Shown here in pieces: positions 1-11,688 of a stretch of 64,000 nt of DNA. The stretch is from contig OZ005689.1 of NCBI GenBank assembly GCA_963930775.1, positions 28,594,044 through 28,658,043 on the forward strand. The letters are read 5' to 3'. Source of the stretch: Cliona cf. orientalis (taxonomy: Eukaryota; Porifera; Demospongiae; Clionaida; Clionaidae). Below the pieces are notes generated by a model. It ran no database searches. It saw only the letters and a program-made list of their open reading frames with translations, and was not told where the DNA came from. Made by a program: the position numbers and the translations under genes. The stretch's first letter is position 1; each line of letters starts with the position of its first letter.

Positions 1-1160
1 GGATGGCCCGGACACTCCATATACATAATACATTACAAATACCCAAATATCTCAAAACTGGTAACTTTATGAAATTTGTAAGTGTCAAAATCAGAATCTC
101 CAGCAAATTATCTATCTAATGAGACCAAGATTATTCATCAAAACAATTGTACATGCTAGAACCAGATGTTCAAAAAAATAGCCATTTGTCATTCTTTCTT
201 TCTTTTTCATTATCAGGGCTAACTCAACACTGCCTTGATCGCTTATCTTAGTTGGAGTATAAATCCACTCCATTTTGTAGCGCGCAGGTCCATGACACTA
301 GTTTTGCGTTATCTCTACAGCTACATAATGGTGGGTGTGTACGGCGCTTAACAAAAAAAAGGGTGTGTCTGATACGCTATTTTGTCATAATAATGCGCAT
401 GCTCATAATGTATTACCATGGTGAAGTCATGTGACTGTATTCAGCGGCACACGCCACCGCCGCTAGCTAGCGCCGCGCCTCGAACAAAGCGGCTAGCTAG
501 CTTAGCCTAGCCATCGCTAAGCGCCAGGCTCTCCCACGTGAGCTAGGCCAGTGCGAGCGCGATAAAGCGAACCTAGCTAGCTAGAGGCTAGCACGTGCAG
601 CGCTAGTACTGCGCTGGGATAGGCAGACTCACGGCCTCAACGTACGGGCGCGGCACGACCCTCGACAGTCGGCATAACAGCCAGCTTAGTAGTGACAAAC
701 ATAGTTGATAATAGCTATACTATAACTAGTTCTAGAGTCTCATCGCTACTTGGCCGCCTGGAACAGCTTTATCGGCTAGGCGAGTTAACGAGAGGCATGG
801 CTACGCAAACTTCGGCACCTCCCATCTATACTTACTGTATATGTATAGTTGCATTCATGCAATAAAAAAGGAACGGAAACAAGTATAAAAACAATTGAAT
901 AAAATTGAAGGATGAAGTAGGGATGGCAGTGCCAAAAAGTACACAAACAAGATTTTTAGGGATAATAGATAATCACAACCACTATACATCCCTACGCTTG
1001 CTTCTTTGAGTAGCATGGGGATCATAAATGACTGACAGGGTAAACGTCTCCCACATGTAAGTCAAGAACACTCCAAGTATAGCTTGCCTTGGATAAGTCG
1101 ACATCAATAGGTCTGTAGAAAGGCAAGCGTAGGGATGTATAGTGGTTGTGATTAATCGGA
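1..1160 (+). repeat. RepA repeat, copy A (cut by window edge)
   Basis: The sequence starts inside a dispersed repeat that recurs at 8919-10245 and 14277-16495. Shared blocks include the GGATGGCCCGGA start, the tract around 'AATCAGAATCTCCAGCAAAT', a GC-rich middle with CTAGCTAG runs, and a 3' part holding an inverted repeat (about 956-1003 against 1123-1158, ending in GCAAGCGTAGGGATGTATAG). No credible ORF is present, so it is non-autonomous. The left end lies outside the window. Confidence 0.8.
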
Positions 1161-1257
1161 TGGCTTTTACCTATTCTCGTTGGCAACTGAGGATGAGAAA
1201 TGGCAAAACCTGTTGCTCCTTTCTTGATATCATGGAGATATTGTTTGCAAGATGAAT

Positions 1258-1455
1258 TATATTTCAGAATGCTCAGTCTCGTATATCAACTATGGTATTG
1301 GCCTCCAACATTCTTAACTCGGACAGCTCATTGGTAGGTACAATTATAAATACACTTAACTTCCGGAAATGGGTGGTGTTATCCTTTCCCAAGTAACCTT
1401 TTCACAGCCCAAGGTGTAAAAACCTAAAACGCATGGCTAACTCTGGCCTTTTTTC
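1258..1455 (+). repeat. Left inverted terminal repeat of DIRS1-like element
   Basis: From about 1285 to 1452 this is the diverged reverse complement of 6441-6615; for example GCATGGCTAACTCTGGCC here against GGCCAGAGTTAGCCATGC on the right. The outer 25-30 bases (TTCAGAATGCTCAGTCTC) have no match in the right ITR but are matched in inverse at 6185-6202. Confidence 0.9.
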
Positions 1456-1540
1456 TAGCTCTCAAGAGTGTGTAGAAGTTCGGCAATTTCTCTAACGTCT
1501 TTCAGCAAGTTCTCTAATGTCTTTCAACAAAGCTCAACTA

Positions 1541-2783
1541 TGGAAGATATTATCTCCACCCAACCACCCAGCGCGGACAAGCTGGGAACACTGCTGCGGG
1601 AGGCAGGCCTGAGCGAGGAGGTGGTGACACAACTTGTGTGCTATCAGGCACCAGTGGTGCCGCTCCTATCAGGCAGGCAGGAGCAGAGTCACCCTCAACA
1701 ACAGACCTCTCAGGGACAGGGTTCCAGTGCAGCAGCAGAGCGGACCTCCGCTCTATCCGTCGCAGAGCATAGCTCGACCTGCCCGATCCTCAGTTTCAAT
1801 CTAGGGTCACGTCTCTTCTGTCAAGCTTGGAGCAGAGACTCACGGCGATGGAAAGCAGATCCAAAGGTCCTCCTACCTTAGGTTTGGGTTTGGGTTTGGG
1901 AGAGGCGACAGGAGGCTTGAACGACCCAAATTTAAAAATCCCAGGTGGCTAGCACCTCAGAGGATACGGAGGTGTCAGAGACGGCCACCTTCGTAGAAGT
2001 CTCGGATGAGGCGGCTCAAGTTGTGAACGCGGCCTTCAAGACTCTGCTGGCTAAAACTGGACACCACTAAGTGTCCAAAGCTGGACACCGTCATAAAATG
2101 TAACCGTTCGAAGGAGGTCAAGGATGCGGATTCACAACTGGCTAGAATCCACACTTTAAAGTTGGATGCTGTGGCACCAAGGGTGCAAGTGCTGGAAGAG
2201 GCAGCCAGCAAGACACTGACAGCCGAGTCTGCCACAAAGGCAGCAAAGACTGCCCTGAGCCTTATCGGCAATGCCTCATGCAAGATGGCAAAAGATAGAA
2301 GGAAGAAGGTTCTAAAGGAGCTGAATAAGGATCTTCAGCCCTTAGCCCAGGTGGAGGGCACTTTCGCGGAGGCGGCTCCCCTCCTCTTCAGTAATGGCTT
2401 TGAAAAACAGATGAAAGACCATGTTGAGGCACTTAAGTGCCTGAGGAAATCCACATGACAGCCGCACAACTTGGAGCAGTTTTTTTAAAAGGGCTGCCCC
2501 CACAACCAACACACACACTGTGGGGGCGGCACAAGCAGCTTCCGTGGCAGAGGAAGATTCAACCCCTACTAGAGGAGGGGAGAAAAGAAGACTAGAAGAG
2601 CCAATGGCAGAAGCCAAAGCAGTGAAGAGACAGAAACTGTCACAGGAGCTAGAGAGCTCTGTAGTTGTAGACAGTCAGGAACTAGAATGTTCAACCCATT
2701 ATATAGTGTATGCATATGCAAACCTACCCATTGTTCACATGTACCCCCCAGTAGTACAAAAAATCCTCCCTTCTCTACATTAG
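1541..2783 (+). pseudogene. Gag-like ORF1 remnant of DIRS1-like element
   Basis: Reading frames directly after the left ITR begin with an ATG at about 1541 (MEDIISTQPPSADKLGT...) and continue in other frames at 2162-2458 and 2520-2783. The last stretch is basic and acidic-rich (GGEKRRLEEPMAEAKAVKRQ). I see no zinc knuckle. The call rests on position (between the ITR and the RT) and coiled, polar composition typical of DIRS ORF1 rather than on a sequence motif. The frame changes at least twice, so no full protein is likely. Confidence 0.55.
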
Positions 2784-2804
2784 TGCAATACATACAAGGC
2801 CCAT

Positions 2805-4402
2805 ATGGGCATAGCCCCATTAGCGAAATCTCTCGTGGAGTGGAAGGTGCCACTGGCCGGGAGAATTCAACAGTGCTTGACTAATTGGGAATGCATAACC
2901 CAAGACCAATGGATATTGGACACAGTGCAGGGTTTCAAGATACCTTTCACCAGCACACCGTGTCAAGCTTCCCCGCCAAGGGGAAAACCCTTCTCACCAG
3001 AAGAGGAGCCTCTCTTGGACGAAGAGATTCTGACAATGCATGCTTCACAAGCAAGCCATAGAGGAATGCTCCTCCCAGGGGTGGGGCTTTCTCTCATCGG
3101 TATTTCTAATAGCAAAAAAAGACGGCTGTCAGAGACCAGTAATCAACCTGAAGAGCCTGAACGAATTTGTTCAGACGGGAGCACTTAAAGATGGATACCA
3201 CCAAAGTGGATCTACAATTCCAATCCACAAGCAGGACAGAGACTTCCTGAAATTCACTTTCAAGAACAAGACGTGTAGGTTCAGATGTCTACCTTTCGGC
3301 CTAGCGTGTGCCCCCTGGGTCTTCACCAAGACCCTGAAGCATGTAGCCGCACAAATAAGACAGCTGGGAGTGAGGCTAATTTTGTATATGTGATCGGATT
3401 TGGGAAAAACCTCTGTATGGGATCCGCACGCGATTCGCGCAATGCGCGTTTTTAGTAGCTCAGGTCCAAATTTGTCAAGTCCCGATTTGGCCATATACAT
3501 GTCGAACAACCCTTCTAACTGTTGCCGTCTTCTACAGAGGCTAGTCGTGCTATACGAGGTGAAATAAGCCTTCATTTTGACCAACCTAGTCGGCACAGCC
3601 ACCGTACACGGAACCCGTTGCTATGGGCGGTAATTAGAATTCCTTACCTAGATACCGCTAGATTCATCGATCTACTGTATGTTCACTCACCTTTTTAGCT
3701 TCTTGGGCATCTAAGAACAATCGTCTGTCATTGTCAACAACGAAATTCAACTCTTGCTCGATCTTTACGTTCATTTCAAACGGCTCCGCCCAGGTCCATT
3801 TAATTGATTTCCGGGTCACGCGTAGTATGTGGAAACGCCATACGCGTGCATAGCAACGCCTTTAGACCGTAATTTCTCGATTATTGGGGGTGTGGCGCGA
3901 TCACAAACAAAGCACGCAATCGGCCTAAGACTTGAACGTGGGTTAGCTCTATGCTAGAGCTTGTCAACCATGCATCAAACTCAATTTTCTAAAAAATCCC
4001 ATACGGAGGGTTTTCCCAAATCCGGTCACATATAGACGATATACTCATTCTTGCAGAGACACCAGACCTGGCGAGGGACCACATCATAGGCCTCACCTAT
4101 CTCCTAGAAAACCTAGAAAACCTGGGATTCATACTCAGTTTCCAGAAATGTGTCCTGGAACCCACCCAGAAGATCGATTTCCTGGGCTTCCTAGTAGACT
4201 CAGTCGGGAGCTTCGTCTACCCACAGACAAGATCAAAAAGATCAGAGCAGACCTGCGGAAGATGCTGTCAGACAACTCCTACTCTGCAAGGAAGCTATCA
4301 CAGGTGCAGGGCAAGCTTAATGCAGCAACCAGGGCCATGCCTTTGGCTCAACTGTTTTACAGGAACCTTCAGAGAGCACTAGCAAGTGCACTAGGGAAGT
4401 GA
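2805..4402 (+). pseudogene. Reverse transcriptase of DIRS1-like element, interrupted by RepG
   Basis: Frames before the insertion carry RT signatures: GWGFLSSVFLIAKKDG, RPVINLKSLNEFVQTG and the motif B block FRCLPFGLACAPWVFTK (about 3284-3334). The frame then reads RLILY and is cut at 3389 by a RepG element. After 4034 the catalytic DD resumes as DDILILAETPDLARDH, followed by the FLGF block near 4180. The insertion therefore sits inside the Y-x-D-D box. The stretch between the NLKSLN block and IPIHKQDRDF is much shorter than in relatives, and no motif A Asp block (DLKDAY-type) is visible, so I infer a deletion as well. The enzyme is dead on two counts. Confidence 0.85.
3390..4029 (-). mobile_element. 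RepG copy 1 (inverted-repeat element in DIRS RT)
   Basis: Ends are inverted (GTGATCGGATTTGGGAAAA at the left, the complement TTTTCCCAAATCCGGTCAC at the right). A 4-bp ATAT duplication flanks it (3386-3389 and 4030-4033). Removing the element plus one ATAT rejoins the RT frame as Y-I-D-D. A conserved protein-like block lies on the minus strand at about 3691-3810, next to a splice-donor-like GTGAG. Confidence 0.9.
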
Positions 4403-5100
4403 GGTCAAGACTATTCGTCATTTCTAAGATTCTCAGAAGACGAAAGGGAGGAGATTCAATGGTGGATAGACCACCTATCGACTTGGAATGGAAAGACAGG
4501 GTTGACCAGGAAACCAACTCTGACTATCGAGTCGGATGCCTTATACACAGGCTGGGGGGTGCAACATGCGAGGAAGCGAGGACAGGATGACCCTGGTCCG
4601 AGGAGGAACAGAGGTGGCACATAAACTGCCTGGAGACCCAGGCAGCTTTCTTGGCAGTCAAATGCTTCGCCAGGGACAGAAACAGTATCTCCATCCTACT
4701 CAGGCTGGACAACACGACAGCAGTGTCGTGTATAAACAACCTGGGGGGGACAGTATCTCCCCAGCTGACAGAGTTGGTCAAACAAACTCTAGCTCTGGTG
4801 TTTCCAGAGAGATATTACTCTAGTAGCAGAACACCTTCCAAGGGTTCTCAACATAATAGCAGACGAGGAGACCCGAGTGATGAAGGATCCTTCAGACTGG
4901 AAGCTGAACCCGAGTGTTCAGGACAATCCAAGAGACGTGGGGGCCCCTAGCAGTGGACCTGTTTGCTTCGAGACTCACTCATAAATTGAACAGGTGCTTC
5001 AGTTGGAGACCGGATCCTGAGGCAGAGGCATGGAATGCCATCTCCCAGGATTGGGGAAACATTCAGGGCCGGCTATAGGCCAACCCGCCCTGGAGCCTGG
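4396..5100 (+). pseudogene. RNase H region of DIRS1-like element
   Basis: Following the RT, frames read LTIESDALYTGWGVQ (about 4517-4560), LETQAAFLAVKCFARD (about 4635-4680) and LRLDNTTAVSCINNLGG (about 4702-4750). These supply the Asp, Glu and Asp expected of an RNase H active site. A stop follows GQD near 4587, and frames shift further downstream. A stretch at 4998-5090 (RPDPEAEAWNAISQDWG, NPPWSLV) matches the linker usually found between RNase H and the recombinase in DIRS elements. It acts in minus-strand synthesis in intact relatives. Confidence 0.8.
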
Positions 5101-5230
5101 TCAGCAGGGTACTGATCCATGATTCTGGTCAGTAGTATGCCGAGCAGGAGGAACCTCATACTACCGACAACCTTGCAACAAACCAGAGCTGGAACCTCAA
5201 CTAGCTGTATGGCCAATCTCAGGGATAGGT

Positions 5231-6060
5231 TCAAAGGTCAGCAAATTTCTCTGGAGGGTACAGAAGTCCTCCTTGGCTCATAAAGACAGAAATCCTCTTA
5301 ATCTTACGACTCGCCCTTTGGGAAGTGGGTAATTCTGGTGTAACCAGAGGAACTCCGATCCCATTTCGGGACCTGTGAGTGAGGTGGTCAACTTTCTGGC
5401 TGACTTGTTTAAACAAGGCTACCAGTACAGATCTCTCAATGCCTACAGATCAGCAATATCATCCGCACGACAGAGTGGAGTGAGTGGCTGTGGGACAGCA
5501 ACACTTGTTACTCGGCTCCTCAAAGGGGTCTTTAACCTGAGGCCGCCCCAGCCTCGATACACATCTACCTGGGGTGTATCCCAAGTATTAGTGTACTTAG
5601 GATTAGGAGAGAATTCAACATTACCACTCCAGATGATTACTCTAAAACTAGTAATGCTCATGGCACTGACGAGGCCGACCCGGGCGGCTGACTTTCAGCA
5701 ACTTGATCTCCGATTCAAGAGGTACCTCCCAGAGGGAGTAAAGTTTCAGGCATCAGGCCTGGCTAAACAGACTAGGGCAAACAAGCCAATCGATGATTTT
5801 TTCTTTCCGAGCTTTACACAGAAGGAAAAGCTTTGCCGGGTTATGACACTCAAGGGGAAACAGAGCTGTTCAGGCAAACCGAGGAACAGCAGGAATTGTT
5901 CATTGCAACGATTAGGCCGCACAAAACAGTGGCGGCATCTACTAGAGCTAGATGGCTGCGCTGAGTCCTGGATAGAGCAGGGATAGACACCACCATATTC
6001 AAGGCGCACTCAACAAGGGGTGCCTCGGTGTCAGCAGCAGGCAATGTACCTCGGAAATCA
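5231..6060 (+). pseudogene. Tyrosine recombinase of DIRS1-like element
   Basis: The N-terminal helical part is seen as VNFLADLFKQGYQYRSLNAY (5390-5449), followed by the core with the arginine block LVMLMALTRPTRAADFQQLD (about 5650-5709). After a frame change, the H-x-x-R block reads FKAHSTRGASVSAAG (about 5998-6042). The expected C-terminal Tyr region is degraded. In DIRS elements this enzyme replaces the DDE integrase and inserts a circular DNA copy. At least one frameshift and a stop (TAG ending the frame at 5984-5986) make it non-functional. Confidence 0.85.
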
Positions 6061-6173
6061 TGCAGTCAGCAGACTGGAGTAGTGAGTCAACGTACTGAGT
6101 TCGGTTTTTGGAGAAATGATTATCATTTATGCAAAGAACACTTCAAGCACTTAATTAAGCTACGAACTACCAC

Positions 6174-6280
6174 AGTTGATATAAGAGACTGAGCATTCTG
6201 AAGTATAATTACAGAATGGCTCAGACCACGGAGTGGTTGCCAGCTATTCTGGATTATAGTGAAGTCGAGTATATCAACTT
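6174..6280 (+). repeat. Internal complementary region (ICR) of DIRS1-like element
   Basis: Bases 6174-6202 (AGTTGATATAAGAGACTGAG and following) are the reverse complement of the left end 1264-1292. Bases 6207-6280 (TTACAGAATGGCTCAGACCA and following) are the reverse complement of the right end, about 6620-6707. The two end complements abut at an ATAATT, marking where the ends would be joined in a circle. This matches the ICR of DIRS1. Confidence 0.9.
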
Positions 6281-6440
6281 CCCTACTCTGCCCTGCCCAG
6301 TTGAGATACTCAACTCATGAGAGATTACACAAGAAGGCAAATAATTGTAATAGTAGATACATCATACTTTACTACAGGGAGGTACACACAAATTAATGTA
6401 AGGCACATTGCATGCCTCATTCAGGGACCTCTTGATCACT

Positions 6441-6708
6441 ATAAAAAAGGCCAGAGTTAGCCATGCGTTTTAGGTTTTTATACCCCGGGACCTGTGAAAG
6501 GTCATGTGGGAAAGGGTGACACCACCCATTTCCGGAAGTGAAGTGTATTCATAACTGTAGCTACGAATGAGCTGTCTGAGTTAGAAGTTTGGAGGCCAAT
6601 ACCATAGTTGATACACTCAACTTCACATTCCTCACACTCAACTTCACATTCCTCGTATAATCCAGAATAGCTGGCAACTACTCCATGGTCTGAGCCATTC
6701 TGTAATTA
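6441..6708 (+). repeat. Right inverted terminal repeat of DIRS1-like element
   Basis: Starts GGCCAGAGTTAGCCATGCG, the complement of the left ITR inner edge, and continues in homology to about 6615. It then carries a right-specific extension to TGTAATTA at 6708, including a short tandem repeat of CTCAACTTCACATTCCT. The extension is complemented in the ICR. Confidence 0.88.
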
Positions 6709-6709
6709 G

Positions 6710-7780
6710 AGGATACACCTAGGGTTTTACACTATCTAATTGAGGAGCACCACACCAACTTCACTTGACTTTACCGCCACCAATCGTTGATACCTAAGAT
6801 GCATTTTATGGTTCATACACCAAGGATTATGGATTATGGAGTAAGTAATCATACTTTTTTACACTCGATGTGAATGACTCTTCTCCCCAGCATACCTAAG
6901 GCATGTCAGTCCCAACAAACCTTCAGTTCAGAATTCCTATTGATTTGGGATAACTCAAAACCTTGATGTGGTTACAGGCTCCACCCACACCATGCCCCTC
7001 TTAAATGTATATGAAGACGATTATAATTATTTTGTATTTGTGTACAGGTTTGGGCCACTCATTTGTCACTGGACAATGCGGTTTGAGGCGAAAAACAAGT
7101 ACATCAAAGGCCTGGCCATTCGAATGGGGAACTTTATCAACGCTCCTTACACTCTTGCAGTCCATCACCAGCAATTCCAGTGCTACTACAATCTAAACTA
7201 GGAGGGTGATTATTGGTAAGGAGTGGGAATGTGGGCCAAGTGACACTCTCAGCACTTGCGTTCTTTCTGGAAATGTCCCTTCTAAGTAAACCTTGCAGGT
7301 ATGCATAGCTAATGCTATTTACTCTATTCTTCACTCTCGTGGCTCTTTTTTTTGCAGTACAAAGTGGGTGATCTATGATAGAATCGAGTACCATAAACCA
7401 TAAACCACAAACCCTGCATTCTGATTGTGGATGATGATGACGACCCTATGCTTGGTCATTTCGAAGTAGTTTCAAGTGAAATCTACTTCAAGGTGTCCAT
7501 GTAAACTATAGTACACTATTCTGTACATTTTCATGCATATGTCATCATATGACATTCACCCAAAGAATACAAACTTGTCAAGATTAATGATATTCTTAGC
7601 CCATTTCTTTCCTCTTCATCCAAGAACTGTGAGCACCCTCACTTCTTCAGGACAATATGCTGCTGTACGTAAACATGGTTTATGGTTTATGTACATTGTA
7701 ACTATATGTATATATGATGTCACGTATGTCAACGTTGAAATTAATAACTACTTTCACATCCAACCAGCTCCTCTGGAGAT
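6710..7780 (+). pseudogene. Orphan exon of a TE-type protein, in unassigned sequence
   Basis: The frame at 6968-7201 ends with a block of about 50 residues starting FGPLICHWTMRFEAKNKY and continuing KGLAIRMGNFINAPYTLAVH. It is preceded by TGTGTACAG, a good splice acceptor, at about 7041-7049. From memory, the W-x-M-R-x-E-A-K...GNF-x-N...TLA-x-x-HQ pattern recurs in uncharacterised, multicopy, TE-linked invertebrate proteins; I cannot name the family. It ends at a TAG (7199-7201). I see no linked further exon in 7202-7780, which otherwise shows only AT-rich non-coding sequence. Confidence 0.45.
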
Positions 7781-7786
7781 GAGTAT

Positions 7787-8438
7787 GTGACTGGATTTGG
7801 GAAAACCCTCCGTATGGGATCCGCGTGCGATTCGCGCAATGCACGTTTTTAGTAGTAGCTCAGGTCGAAATTTGTTAAAGTCCAGATTTTGTCATATATG
7901 TGTCGAACAACCCTTCTAACTGTTGACGTCTTCTACGGAGGCTAGTCGTGCTATACGAAGGCGAAATAAGCCTTCATTTTGACCCACCTAGTCGGCACAG
8001 CCATTGTACACGGAGCCCGTTGCTATGGGCGCTAATTAGAATTCTCTACCTAGATACAGGTAGATTCATCGAACTACTATACATTCGCTCACCTTTTTAG
8101 CTTCTTGGGCATCTAAGAACAATCGGCTGTCGTCAACAACGAAATTCAATTCTTGCTCGATCTTTACGTTCATTTCGAACGGCTCCGCCCAGGTCCATTT
8201 CATTACCGGGTCACGCGTAGTAAGCGGAAATGCCATACGCGTGCATAGCAACGCCTTTAGACGGTAATTTATCGATTATTGGGGGTGTGGCGCGATCGCA
8301 AACAAAGCACTGTATCTCCACAACGAAGTGCGCGATCGGCCTAAGACTTCAAGCTCCTGCTAGAGCTTATCAACCATATGCATCAAACTCAATTTTCTGA
8401 AAAAAAAACATACGGAGGGTTTTCCCAAATCCGGTTAC
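7787..8438 (-). mobile_element. RepG copy 2
   Basis: Ends GTGACTGGATTTGGGAAAA and TTTTCCCAAATCCGGTTAC are inverted. Flanks GTAT/ATAT are a degraded 4-bp duplication. On the minus strand the protein-like block (WTWAEPFEMNVKIEQELNF at about 8140-8200) is open and is followed by the GTGAG donor near 8089-8093. Confidence 0.88.
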
Positions 8439-8918
8439 ATATACTGACAGTGCAAAATTTAGCGCCAAATCACACCAAGTGCATGGCGTGCATGCCAAGT
8501 GGACTGTAACGTTAGCACTGTTCAAAAGAATGCTTATCTCCACAAGAAAATAGGTTTGCACTTACCTTAAGTGCGTTATGAGCAGTCCAGAGTGTAAAAA
8601 AAATGCCCATGCGGTGTAACATTAACACCCTCATTCCCCCTATGCGTGAACACCCACAAAAAGTATTTGAGGGGTGTTTATTAACACCCTATTTTAACAG
8701 TGTAGGCATTCAATTGAACGCCTGTGGACCTGACCTGCTCAGTGTTTTGTTACTTATGATGACCATTAAATTTAGCAAGGACTATAATTTATAATTATGT
8801 TGACAGAATGATTATTCATACGGGCCTGGGAACACCATAATATATTTGTATAATCGTCAAGTCTGCAATGTAACCTTTGTCCCATGCGATATCATAGAGT
8901 CGGTAGACTCTATAAGTA

Positions 8919-10245
8919 GGGATGGCCCGGATATGCCATAATATTATATATAATACATTATAAATACTCAAATTTCTCAAAATAGGTAATTTTGTGAAAT
9001 TTCTAAGTGTGATAATCAGAATCTCCAGCAAATTGTGCATCTAGCAAGACCAAGATCACTCATTAAAACAATTGTATATACCAGAACCAGATGTTTGAAA
9101 AATAGCCCATTTCTCATTCTTTCTTCTTTCTTTCTCTCTTTTTCATTATCAGGGCTAACTCTAGACTGTCTGGACCGCTCGCCTTAGTTCTCGTATAAAT
9201 CCACTCTATTTTGTAGCGCGCAGTGCAGTGGTAAGTTAGTTTGGCGTTATCTCAAGTTACGTAATAGTGGGTGTGTACGGCACATTAATGAGTACGATTG
9301 GGTGTGTCGGATACGCCATTTTGTGATATAATGCGCATGCTTGGAATGTGTTGCCATGGTGAAGTCATGTGACAGCGCCTGGCCCTAGGCGAGGGCAAAC
9401 CATTGTACCAAGGTAGCTACTCGCTCAGCGCTAGCGCATGCAACGGCGCGCTGGATCGCCGATCATGGATATGAATATGAACGTGCAAGGATCGAGGAAC
9501 GGTAAGGCGCTAGGCATAGGCGAGCTAAGTGCTCCACTGGATCGATCATAGCATCATACGAAGGAGCAACACTCGAGGAGCGGTAACATACAGATCATAA
9601 AAATTATGCCGAGTAGATAGCTGCTGCCAACAACATAACTTAGAACTTGGTTTTCTCCCTAAGCGGAAGTCTCATCACGACTTGGGCCACCTAAAGTAGT
9701 CTTTGTCAGCCTCCTTCATCATAATACAAGGCATATGAACGCAAGTTAATGAGGGGTGTGGCTATGAATTTTGCAAACTTCAGCACCTCCCATCTTCCAC
9801 TTAATTACACTGGACAGCAAACCATGCAAGATGGCATTGATAAATTACACTAAGTGTATTAAAAAAGAACAGAAACAAGTATAAAAACAATTGAATAAAA
9901 TTGAAGAATGAAGTAGGGATGGCAGGATCAAAAAGTACACAAACAAGAGATAGTCGCATCTACTATACATCCCTACGCTTGCTTTTTGAGGGGTGCAAAA
10001 ATAACCAATAATAATAAAATTGATAAACCCAAACCCAAACCATTGTGACAACTAACAACCTGAGCTGAATGTCTCCCATATACCACACTCAACAAACACA
10101 TCGACATTAATAAGTGCAAAATAGTCGAGAAAAGCAAGCGTAGGGATGTATAGTAGATGCGATTATCTCTTGTTTGTGTACTTTTTGATCCTACCATCCC
10201 TACTTCATTCTTCAATTTTATTCAATTCTTTTTATACTTGTAATA
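8919..10245 (+). repeat. RepA repeat, copy B
   Basis: This copy starts TAGGGATGGCCCGGAT after a small palindrome (8893-8912, AGAGTCGGTAGACTCT). It ends in a strong hairpin: about 9857-9990 is the reverse complement of about 10133-10245 over roughly 105 bp, including CAAGCGTAGGGATGTATAGTA and ACTTTTTGATCC. The hairpin could be a separate MITE inside the larger unit. No credible ORF. Confidence 0.8.
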
Positions 10246-10400
10246 TATTGTTTGGTTGAGTTTTTTGGAGACAGGTGGGGCTGTTACGACTGTTTTGGAC
10301 ACTTCTTTTCAGAGAAATTAAGAATTCTCTCTTTGATGTCTCTGATAATTGCTATGTGCCTAGACATGATGTGATTGCATTGCAGGTACGTTTACAATAT

Positions 10401-11052
10401 GTGACCGTATCTGAGAAAACCCGGCATATAGCAAATTCTATGATTTTTTAGTTAGCTACATATTTGATAAGCTCTACTATAGAGCTAACCTACCTCCAAG
10501 TTTCAGATCGATCGCGCGCTTCACGTAGGAGCTAGAGCGCTTTGCGATAGCACCACACCCACAATAATCAAGAAAGTACGGTCTAAAGGTGTTGCTATAG
10601 TGTATCCGTATACTACGCATCACCCAGAAATCAATTAAATGGCCATGGGCAGAGTCGTTGGAAAAGAACGTAAAGATCGAGCAAAGGTCGGGTTTTGTCG
10701 TTGGCAACAGGCGGCGATTGTTCTTTGATGCCCAATAAGCTAAAAAGGTGAGCAAACGTACTGTAGTTAGATAAATCTAGCTGTATCTAGATAGGGAATT
10801 CTAATTAGCACCCATAGCAACAGGCTCCGTGTACGGCAGCTGTACAGACTAGGTAGGTCAAAATGAAGGCTTATTTTTGCCTTGGTAACTTATGTTTACC
10901 CTCCGTAGGCGGTAGCAAAGATTAGTAGAAAGGTTCTTCAATATGAAGATGACAAAACCTCGACTGACATTTTTTAACCTGAGCTAGTAAAAGCGTGCAA
11001 TACGCTGCTTGCGCGTTCTCACGACATGCTATGTTTTCCCAAATCCGGTCAC
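10401..11052 (+). mobile_element. RepG copy 3 (diverged)
   Basis: Starts GTGACCGTATCTGAGAAAAC and ends CCCAAATCCGGTCAC, with ATAT on both sides (10397-10400, 11053-11056). The protein-like block at about 10630-10746 keeps its length but has a stop (CCCAATAAGCTAAAAAG), so this copy is older. Confidence 0.85.
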
Positions 11053-11157
11053 ATATATGTTTTTGCACTAAACAATAATATAATACATACATACTGTATA
11101 GCGGGTAAATTTGGGGAGTATTACATTTCGCAAAATGGTAAATTTGGTGATCTATAC

Positions 11158-11684
11158 GTGACCAGATCTGAGAAAACCCACCATAATATTCATCAATCCA
11201 TGAAATTTTAAAAATTTTAGTTAGCTGTATATTTGGATAGGGCTAAGTCTGAGACAGATCGCACGCTTAGCTGTAGAGCTAGAGCGCTTTGTTTGCGATC
11301 GCACAACACCCTCAATAATCGAGAAATTACGGTCTTAAGGCGTTGTTATGCACGCATATGGCGTTTCCGTATACTACGGAAATCAATTAAATGGACCTAG
11401 GCAGAGCCGATTGAAATGAATACCAAGATTTAGCAAGGTTCAGATTTTGATGTTGACAATGGTTGCCGATTGTTCTTCGATGCCCAAGAAGCTAAAACGG
11501 TGAGCGAACGTATAGTAGTTGGATGAATCTAGTATCTAGGTAGAGAATTCTAATTAGCGCCCATAGCAATGAGCTCCATGTACGGCAGCCGTACTGAGAT
11601 CAAAATGAAGGCTTATTTCACCTTGGTAACTTCGTTTACTCTTCGTAGGCAGTGGCAACAGTTAGAAGAAAGGTTCTTTGACAC
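11158..11684 (+). mobile_element. RepG copy 4 (truncated)
   Basis: Starts GTGACCAGATCTGAGAAAAC and follows the family to about 11684, where copy 5 begins after its AAAT duplication. The right third and right end are missing, so it was either truncated or interrupted and then deleted. Confidence 0.75.
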
Positions 11685-11688
11685 AAAT

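Larger units (their letters stand above)
1258..6708 (+). mobile_element. DIRS1-like tyrosine-recombinase retrotransposon (decayed)
   Basis: The element has inverted terminal repeats (left 1285-1452 against right 6441-6615), unlike the direct LTRs of Ty3 elements. Between them lie, in order, a Gag-like region, reverse transcriptase, RNase H and tyrosine recombinase, the DIRS order. An internal complementary region at 6174-6280 contains the complements of both outermost ends placed side by side, which defines the ends at about 1258 and 6708. All frames are broken by stops and frameshifts, and a 640-bp RepG element sits in the RT. Established: DIRS1 elements use ITRs plus an internal complementary region to form a circular intermediate and integrate by recombinase without a target duplication. 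Confidence 0.9.
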
